In this document: positions 62,101 through 64,000 of the stretch, piece by piece
Layout of the letters: each line of letters starts with the position of its first letter
Numbering within the stretch: the first letter of the stretch is position 1
NCBI RefSeq assembly: GCF_028858725.1
Contig: NC_084760.1
Location: 93,927,867-93,991,866, forward strand
Length of the DNA: 64,000 nucleotides
Reading direction: 5' to 3'
DNA from: Colius striatus
Lineage: Eukaryota; Chordata; Aves; Coliiformes; Coliidae
Translations under genes and position numbers: made by a program
The notes under the pieces: generated by a model
Told to the model about the DNA's origin: nothing
Seen by the model: the letters and a program-made list of their open reading frames with translations, nothing else
Database searches by the model: none

Positions 62101-63344
62101 CTTGCACAGCATGTTTTTCAACCTTGTGATGCTTCTGAGGCTTGCACAACTTGCTACCTTCTGTAGACTGCCTGGAAAGAATTTGTGATCCCCTAGCAGT
62201 GCAGAGACCCATATTGAAAAAGCTTAATGCAAGTTTTCAACTAACTCTAGCTGTGCTTCGTAGCTGTTTTGATGCTTCTTTAGCTAAGGACCCTATAGTG
62301 GAAGATCCAAGTAAAACAAACAAGACCTGGCTCTGTGCGAGGTGGCTGCTCAATTCAAAGAGAAAAGGAAGTTTTCAAGAACAAATTCAATGCAAAGGAG
62401 TGTTATGCCTTTCCCACTTTTATGACTCATCAGAAATCTTATGGGACAGGACACTGAAATACAGGAAAGGCATCAGCACTTGGGTAGAGCCTGCACCACT
62501 GTTAATAGGTGGCGTGAGTGATAACTGATCTTCTCAAACTTGAACACTGGGATTACTGATCTGGGCTTTCTTCCAATGAAATGATGCAGAGCTATGAGCT
62601 TTGCCTGAAGAACCTGCATGAAACATGAGCTATGCCACCATTACCTTACACAGAGAAAGTGACCACAGATGTTAGGTTTGAAGTATCAGGTCAGGCTGAT
62701 GCACTCAGAAGTTCACTAAGAGATTCTGTGCTATTCATTAGACCCATTTAGTGTCCCAATATTTCCAGACTGCCCACTGCAATGAGGAACCTGGTGACAA
62801 CGGCTCCTAAGCCAAAGCCAGTCCAGCATTAGATATAGGAAGCCTGGACAGTGCAATAAACCTGCTAGGTCAGCTGGAAAGAAACTAGGTTGACTGCCAT
62901 GATAATCTTGCCTATGGCTCATCAATAAGTCACTGAAAGCAAGTGTTTCTGCAAAGCAGATAGGTATTCATTGACTCCTTCTGATGAAATCTGTTCCACT
63001 GGGAAATACTGGACTGTGACACCCGTACTGCTGACCTTGTCAGCAACCTTCCCTGAAAACAGTTAAAGTCTCTATAAGCAGATTGCAAATTGAGTCCAAA
63101 GGGACACTGGTAAAGTCATGCTGCATCTCTGAAAGGCTCCTACTAGCATTTCTGTCTACAACTTGTACAACTTGAGGCAAAACTCATATGTAGTCCCTTT
63201 GGTTTTCACTACTGTCATTTGTAAGAGAACTAAACTCAGGACTTACCTCTGCTAATTCTCTGTTTTTCTCCAGAAAGGATTCCTGGCGTATCAATGACAC
63301 TGATGCTCTCTAACACAGGATTAGGCAGCTGGGCACAAACAAAC
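46639..63344 (-). CDS. EHD3: EH domain-containing protein 3, last four coding exons (5' exon outside window)
   Basis: EHD3 is a dynamin-like ATPase that coats and remodels tubular recycling-endosome membranes and binds NPF-containing partners through its EH domain. The four exons (63344-63247, 50147-49735, 48734-48570, 47166-46639) join in frame to 400 residues that end exactly at 535, the length of human EHD3, so numbering starts at F136. Visible parts are the G3 motif DTPG (153-156), the G4 motif NKAD (219-222), the helical region with [20 protein letters not shown], the linker [10 protein letters not shown], and the EH domain (~444-535) with the calcium-binding loop [12 protein letters not shown] (489-500) and a conserved W485. 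The C-terminus PPSKRKVTE is EHD3-like and differs from EHD1. The P-loop exon is beyond the right edge. EHD3 is convergent with XDH, as in other amniotes. Confidence 0.97.
48570..48734 (-). CDS. EHD3: EHD3 exon (helical domain)
   Basis: This 55-codon exon runs from acceptor CCCTTCAG to donor CAG|GTAAGC. It encodes [20 protein letters not shown] and then [20 protein letters not shown] and [11 protein letters not shown], the EHD helical region that helps membrane binding. Confidence 0.98.
49735..50147 (-). CDS. EHD3: EHD3 exon (second half of G domain)
   Basis: The exon runs from acceptor CCTCTTGCAG to donor AAG|GTAGGT. It encodes [20 protein letters not shown], the nucleotide-specificity motif NKAD, and [20 protein letters not shown]. 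It is 413 nt and starts with two bases of a split glycine codon. Confidence 0.98.
50275..50606 (-). mobile_element. CR1 LINE 3' end, minus orientation
   Basis: The sequence begins TTCACAGAATGACAGAGGTT, then GGACCTCTAGAGATCATCCA, and runs through CACTGGGCAGCCTGTGCCAG to GGTCTTGATGAGGTCCCCCC, the reverse complement of ~330 bp of CR1 3' end. It ends about 130 bp upstream of an EHD3 exon acceptor and is in the same orientation as EHD3. Confidence 0.93.
50757..51448 (+). mobile_element. Endogenous retroviral LTR, solo, apparently full length
   Basis: The element starts TGTCACAGTTTGACATGGAG and ends CAATCCACAACA, giving TG...CA ends and 692 bp. An AATAAA at 51350-51355 lies in the expected R region. 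It is similar to the LTR at 31719 for most of its length. The TATA-like position reads TGTAAA. No target-site duplication is obvious and there are no viral genes next to it. It is antisense within an EHD3 intron. Confidence 0.75.
51112..51179 (+). repeat. 36-bp imperfect tandem repeat within the LTR
   Basis: A segment starting TTGTTAAAGACCCTGCATCA recurs 36 bp later as TTGCTAAAGACCCTGAATCA with a few changes. The repeat is not seen in the related LTR at 31719. Confidence 0.8.
51449..57106. other. EHD3 intron interior, nothing recognised
   Basis: I see no exon, RNA gene or mobile element in this part of the intron. The open frames are short and have no domain I recognise. Confidence 0.5.
57107..57222. 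repeat. Perfect 58-bp tandem duplication
   Basis: A 58-bp unit starting TTAGTGGAAAATGAGTGAAA occurs at 57107-57164 and again, with no difference that I can see, at 57165-57222. It lies deep in the EHD3 intron. Confidence 0.97.
57223..63246. other. EHD3 intron interior, nothing recognised
   Basis: I see no exon, RNA gene or repeat that I can name in this ~6 kb before the EHD3 exon at 63247. Confidence 0.5.
63247..63344 (-). CDS. EHD3: EHD3 exon with DTPG motif
   Basis: This 98-nt exon runs from acceptor TTTTCACATAG to donor GAG|GTAAGT. It encodes [15 protein letters not shown] and [17 protein letters not shown], with the DTPG switch motif at 153-156. Both ends split codons, and the right one joins the next exon as glycine. 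The preceding exon must lie beyond 64000. Confidence 0.97.
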
Positions 63345-64000
63345 CTATGTGAAAACAAATGTGTTTAAAATCAAAGCAACAGGTATTTATGATGTGCTGA
63401 ACATCACAAGCAGCATAGGACAAGCCAGGTTCTGGTCTCGTTTGAAAGTCTTCCATTAGAGCTTGCAGCTAACGTTGATTTAAAATAAATGAGAACTAAG
63501 TATTTTCTCTGACTATTTTGCTGCTTCTGGAACATGGGTTTCAGTCATGACCTATGGCAGGTTTTTTTTATGTGGCCCCCAAATTGTGAATAGTTAATAA
63601 AAATGTGGAAATCCAAATACTTTAATTTGCTGTTCAGATTAATTTAAGAATTCCCCTGCAGAGTCCTGAACTCAAGTGAACTGAAATAACTTGGTTAAAA
63701 AACCCCATAAACATCAGCAATGTTGTAGTATTTCAGATATTAAGTATTTCGCTCTTTCAGATGTGATCTTAGAGAAAATGTGCTCTTCTAGCACCATGGA
63801 AATCCTAAAGCAGAGGCAATGTGAGATCTCAAGAGGTCGTTTGGTTTATCATCCTGCCTCAAGGCAAGATCAATCAGATGTATGTCTAAAGTGTAATAAT
63901 GCAGACTCCCCAATATTTGCTGGGAGTCTACTCCTTTATTTAATTATCCTTACAGTAAAACCACTCTTTCTTCATGTCTAATCTCTATGTCCCCTGCTAC
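63345..64000 (-). other. EHD3: EHD3 intron, partial, right edge of window
   Basis: This stretch lies upstream of the EHD3 exon on the minus strand, so it is intron leading to the missing P-loop exon. I see no coding sequence in it. Confidence 0.8.

Larger units (their letters stand above)
50148..63246 (-). other. EHD3: Large EHD3 intron
   Basis: The intron of about 13.1 kb separates the two G-domain exons. It holds a CR1 fragment, a retroviral LTR and a 58-bp tandem duplication, each listed separately. I see no other exon or gene in it. Confidence 0.9.

Noticed and set aside
46639..63344. EHD1 or EHD4 instead of EHD3
   Set aside because: The C-terminus PPSKRKVTE, the length of 535 and the XDH neighbour all favour EHD3.
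1..64000. tRNA, rRNA, CRISPR arrays or bacterial operon signals
   Set aside because: None was seen. The window is intron-rich vertebrate DNA, and ribosome binding sites or operons do not apply.

Overview
This is nuclear DNA from a vertebrate, almost certainly a bird. The genes are split into short exons with GT–AG introns. Several CR1 LINE 3' ends carry the typical avian tail (ATTCTATGATTCT-like). The order XDH (+) followed by a convergent EHD3 (-) matches the neighbourhood known in other amniotes. The species cannot be read from the sequence.

Layout. Positions 719–17243 (+) hold the last 17 coding exons of xanthine dehydrogenase (XDH). They encode the whole molybdenum-cofactor half, and every active-site residue checked is intact; the upstream exons lie left of the window. 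Positions 21411–23844 (-) hold a compact two-exon gene of the HNK-1/CHST8–14 carbohydrate sulfotransferase family. It has an N-terminal membrane anchor, an intact 3'-phosphate-binding motif and a badly altered 5'-phosphosulfate loop. About 1 kb upstream of its start codon is a CpG-dense patch that could be its promoter. Positions 46639–63344 (-) hold the last four coding exons of EHD3, from the end of the dynamin-like G domain to the C-terminal EH domain; the first exon or exons lie right of the window.

Between these genes are five CR1 fragments, two related retroviral LTRs (31719–32355 and 50757–51448), a long (TTCCC)n satellite (30911–31025), a short GGGCT run with G-quadruplex potential, a perfect 58-bp tandem duplication (57107–57222), and long stretches in which I see no gene. 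I found no RNA gene and no CRISPR array.

The genes do not form one pathway. XDH is the cytosolic enzyme that makes uric acid. EHD3 is a membrane-remodelling ATPase of endocytic recycling. The sulfotransferase-like protein should sit in the Golgi membrane. The observations most worth following are the sulfotransferase-like gene, which has lost the lysine normally needed to bind PAPS, and an XDH that lacks two of the cysteines used by mammals for the dehydrogenase-to-oxidase switch.
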